From: Lysobacter avium | GTDB lineage: Bacteria > Pseudomonadota > Gammaproteobacteria > Xanthomonadales > Xanthomonadaceae | Length of the DNA: 64,000 nucleotides | Direction: 5' to 3' | Assembly (NCBI RefSeq): GCF_015209745.1 | Contig: NZ_CP063657.1 | Span: forward strand, 2,232,001-2,296,000 | Part shown: positions 61,701-64,000 of the stretch, piece after piece | Layout of the letters: every line of letters begins with the position of its first letter | Numbering within the stretch: position 1 is the first letter of the stretch | Translations under genes and position numbers: made by a program | The notes under the pieces: generated by a model | The model's database searches: none | Seen by the model: only the letters and a program-made list of their open reading frames with translations | What the model was told of the DNA's origin: nothing

Positions 61701-62922
61701 TGATGGGCTCGATGTGCAGCCGGTCCAGTTTGCTGCGCGGGCTGTAGCGCTTGACCCTTGCCAGCCCCGGATCGACCACGTAGCCGATCCGCGGCACCGT
61801 CAGCGAGGTCTCGGCGACGTTGGTGGCCAGCACGATGCGGCGCTGGGTCCCGGGCTTGAACACCCGGTCCTGGTCGCGCACCGAAAGGCGCGCGTACAGC
61901 GGCAGCACCTCGGTGTGCCGATACTTTCGCGCCTCCAGCGCCCGGTGGGCGTCACGGATCTCGCGCTCGCCGGGCAGGAACACCAGCACGTCGCCACGCG
62001 GATCCTCGCGGCTGATCTCATCGCAGGCGGCGACGATTCCGTCATTGATCGTGCGTTCGCCGTCGCGCGCCGCGGCGCCATCATCGGTCTCGCCGCCGCC
62101 TTCCAGCGGCCGGTAACGCACCGACACCGGATACCCGCGCCCTTCGACATCGACCACCGGCGCGTTGTCGAAATGCGCCGAGAACCGCGCGGTGTCGATC
62201 GTCGCCGAGGTCACGATGACCTTCAGGTCCGGCCGCTTGCGCAGCAGCTGCTTGAGATACCCCAGCAGGAAGTCGATGTTGAGGCTGCGCTCATGCGCCT
62301 CGTCGATCAGGATCGTGTCGTAGCGCGACAGCCAGCGATCCGACTGGATCTCCGCCAGCAGGATGCCGTCGGTCATGAACTTGATCGCGGTGTCGTCGCC
62401 GACGTTCTCGCTGAAGCGGACCTGGAAGCCGACGGTGGTGCCCAGTGGCGTGTTGAGTTCTTCGGCGACGCGCTTGGCCACCGCGCGCGCGGCAATCCGT
62501 CGCGGCTGGGTGCAGCCGATCATGCCCGCCGCCCCGCGCCCTGCCGCCAGACACAGCTTGGGCAACTGGGTGGTCTTGCCCGAGCCCGTCTCGCCGGCGA
62601 CCACGATCACCTGGTGCCTGCCGATCAGCTCGACGATGCGCTCCGCCTGGCTGGCAATCGGCAGAGACGGGTCGACCGGTGCGCGCGGCAGGGTTGCGGC
62701 CCGCGCCTCGCGGCGGGTGATCGAGTCCTTCAGCGCATCCTCAAAACGCGCCTGCAGCGCCGCATCGGCCGGCGCATTGCGCCAGCGCGACCACAGGCCA
62801 TGCAAGCGCCCGCGATCACGCGTCAGCGCGTCGTCGATGTTGCGACGCGCGGCATCCAGCCCGGCACCGTCGGGGCTGCGCGGTCGTGACGCGGCGTTGC
62901 CATGGGAGTTGCTACGGTTCAT
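58714..62922 (-). CDS. hrpA: ATP-dependent RNA helicase HrpA
   Basis: A 1402-residue DEAH-box helicase that resolves stalled ribosomes and processes RNA. Walker A is GETGSGKT (110-117), the DEAH box at 207-210 ([19 protein letters not shown]), motif VI region [20 protein letters not shown], then helicase-associated (HA2), OB-fold and a long C-terminal DUF3418 domain with the usual RVLLW-type blocks. An Arg/Pro-rich insertion (residues about 640-735, containing [11 protein letters not shown]) interrupts the HA2-linker region. Length is near E. coli HrpA (1300). It starts 83 bases from divergent dps. Confidence 0.95.
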   Translation of the reverse strand: [1402 protein letters not shown]

Positions 62923-62942
62923 CGGGTTGATTCAAAGAAACA

Positions 62943-62968
62943 GCGCATTGGTGTGTCACCCGATGCGC
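62943..62968. other. Hairpin-forming inverted repeat in the dps leader region
   Basis: GCGCAT (62943-62948), GGTG (62950-62953), loop TGT, CACC (62957-62960) and ATGCGC (62963-62968) form two stacked stems of 6 and 4 bp with a small asymmetric bulge. It lies 37 bases before the dps ATG in the hrpA-dps divergent region and may act as an operator or leader structure. Confidence 0.5.
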
Positions 62969-63005
62969 CATTGTCATCGCAGTTGTCGATCAAAGGAGAA
63001 CCTCC

Positions 63006-63596
63006 ATGGCCAAGACAGCACCGGCTGCAACAAAAAAATCCACCGACTCCAAAGCCAAGGGCAAGGACAGCGGGACGCGTCCCAGCCCGGTGGCATCGCC
63101 GGCCAAGGGTTCCGGGGCTCCGCCTGTGGATATCGGGATGAGCAGCACCGATCGCAAGAACGTCGCCGACGGCCTCTCCCACTTCCTCGCCGACGCCTAC
63201 ACGCTGTACCTGAAGACGCACAACTTCCACTGGAACGTCACCGGCCCGATGTTCAACACGCTGCACGTGATGTTCGAGACCCAGTATGCCGAGCAGTGGG
63301 TGGCGCTGGACGAGATCGCCGAGCGCATCCGCGCGCTGGGCTTCAACGCCCCGGGCTCCTACAAGGAGTTCACCAAGCTCTCCTCGATCCGCGAAGAGCC
63401 GGGCCTGGCGGATACCGCCGACTGGCGGGAGATGGTGCGCCAGCTCACGGTCGGCAATGAGGCGGTCTGCAGGACCGCCCGCTCGGTGCTCACCACCGCC
63501 GATGACGCCAGCGACGATCCGACCGTCGACCTGCTGACCCAGCGCCTGCATACCCACGAGAAGTACGCCTGGATGCTGCGCTCGCTGCTGCAGTAA
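63006..63596 (+). CDS. dps: Dps-family ferritin-like DNA-protection protein
   Basis: A 196-residue dodecameric ferritin-like protein that binds and oxidises Fe2+ and condenses DNA in starvation and peroxide stress. The ferroxidase residues are visible in LKTHNFHWNVTGPMFNTLH and YAEQWVALDEIAERIRALG. A 45-residue N-terminal tail is rich in Lys, Ala, Ser and Pro (ATKKSTDSKAKGKDSG) and should contact DNA. The AAAGGAG site at 62992-62998 is a strong ribosome site. In some proteobacteria dps is under OxyR; no OxyR site was recognised. It ends 4 bases from the convergent surface-protein gene. Confidence 0.93.
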   Translation: MAKTAPAATKKSTDSKAKGKDSGTRPSPVASPAKGSGAPPVDIGMSSTDRKNVADGLSHFLADAYTLYLKTHNFHWNVTGPMFNTLHVMFETQYAEQWVALDEIAERIRALGFNAPGSYKEFTKLSSIREEPGLADTADWREMVRQLTVGNEAVCRTARSVLTTADDASDDPTVDLLTQRLHTHEKYAWMLRSLLQ

Positions 63597-63600
63597 GCGA

Positions 63601-64000
63601 TTACTTCACGCGCACCCTGAAACCCATCTCGACGATCTTGCCCGGGGGGAAGGTGCCCCTGGGCTTCAGCCTGATATGCGTCACCGCGGCATCAACGCCA
63701 TTGGGGTCGGCAATCGGCACATGGGTCCACGTGGCGCCTCCGTCACTGGAAAAATCGACGTCGTCGGTGAGGTCCGCCAAGGTGTTGAAGTTGAGGGACA
63801 GCGTGCTGCTACCCGGGGTGAAGATCACCGGAGAAATCCCGGTGATGTCAGGCAGGTCGCTGACGAACAGCACGGTGTTGACCGGAATCGGATCGGTCAC
63901 TACCAACGAGTTGGCATCCGTGACGGTGCCAGCCGGACTGGTGACACTTATGCGGTAAGTGATAAGTGCGCCCGGGATGGCCTTGGGGTTGGCGGTGCCA
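63601..64000 (-). CDS. DUF11-repeat surface protein, C-terminal end (partial)
   Basis: The last 133 residues of a larger protein whose 5' part lies beyond the window; the frame stays open to position 64000. It begins GTANPKAIPGALITYRISVT and continues through DANSLVVTDPIPVNTVLFV, SDGGATWTHVPIADPNGVDA and ends FPPGKIVEMGFRVRVK. This fits the last unit of DUF11 (conserved repeat domain) proteins, which are large, often cell-surface or secreted. No anchor signal is visible at the end. Confidence 0.75.
   Translation of the reverse strand, partial: GTANPKAIPGALITYRISVTSPAGTVTDANSLVVTDPIPVNTVLFVSDLPDITGISPVIFTPGSSTLSLNFNTLADLTDDVDFSSDGGATWTHVPIADPNGVDAAVTHIRLKPRGTFPPGKIVEMGFRVRVK

Overview
This window is chromosomal DNA from a GC-rich gammaproteobacterium, most likely a member of the Xanthomonadaceae (Lysobacter/Luteimonas/Xanthomonas relatives). 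The grounds are the lptD-surA-pdxA-rsmA-apaG-apaH order, a Xanthomonas-like LptD leader and barrel, the pilG-pilH-pilI-pilJ-chpA locus next to gshB and a tonB gene, a separate RelA, and frequent 4-base ATGA/GTGA overlaps with many GTG and TTG starts. It looks like core genome: I see no insertion sequence, integrase, phage gene, CRISPR array, rRNA or tRNA, and no gene-free stretch longer than 300 bases.

Layout. 1-5 kb: oxyR, a DUF2007 protein, glnS, a nucleoside-deaminase-fold protein, rlmM and a secreted Ala-rich EF-hand protein. 5.7-8.3 kb: two ubiquinone hydroxylases in opposite orientation. 8.3-10.4 kb: a small DUF6580-type membrane protein, a PduO-type cobalamin adenosyltransferase and a histone-deacetylase-like amidohydrolase. 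10.5-17.4 kb: the outer-membrane biogenesis, PLP, rRNA methylation and Ap4A cluster. 17.5-24.3 kb (minus strand): folA-thyA-lgt, two TPM-domain proteins with LemA, TerC, diacylglycerol kinase and an isoaspartyl peptidase. 24.4-30 kb (minus strand): a MacAB-type exporter behind its own two-component system. 30-32.4 kb: cysQ, nudE, rsmE.

32.5-44.3 kb is the type IV pilus chemosensory (Pil-Chp) operon, transcribed leftward from a recognisable promoter: pilG, pilH, pilI, pilJ, a very large chpA, a CheB-like gene that appears to have lost all its catalytic residues, and a CheW-like chpC. No CheR/PilK gene lies between pilJ and chpA. ChpA has a 33-unit charged pentapeptide repeat between phosphotransfer domains. 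Divergently transcribed gshB and a TonB-like gene complete the conserved neighbourhood.

46-64 kb: an mrcB / LpoP-like lipoprotein / YoaA-type helicase / tsaB operon read leftward, a two-domain glycosyltransferase, relA translationally coupled to an unknown TPR membrane protein, a secreted unknown, hrpA, dps, and the 3' end of a large DUF11-repeat surface protein that runs off the window.

The parts most worth following up are the methylation-free Pil-Chp system with its pseudo-CheB, the ChpA repeat helix, the Spy-like insertion in the MacA-type adaptor with repeat sequences upstream of its regulator, the LpoP-like partner of PBP1b, the DUF6580 protein as a possible B12 transporter, and the TPR protein coupled to RelA.
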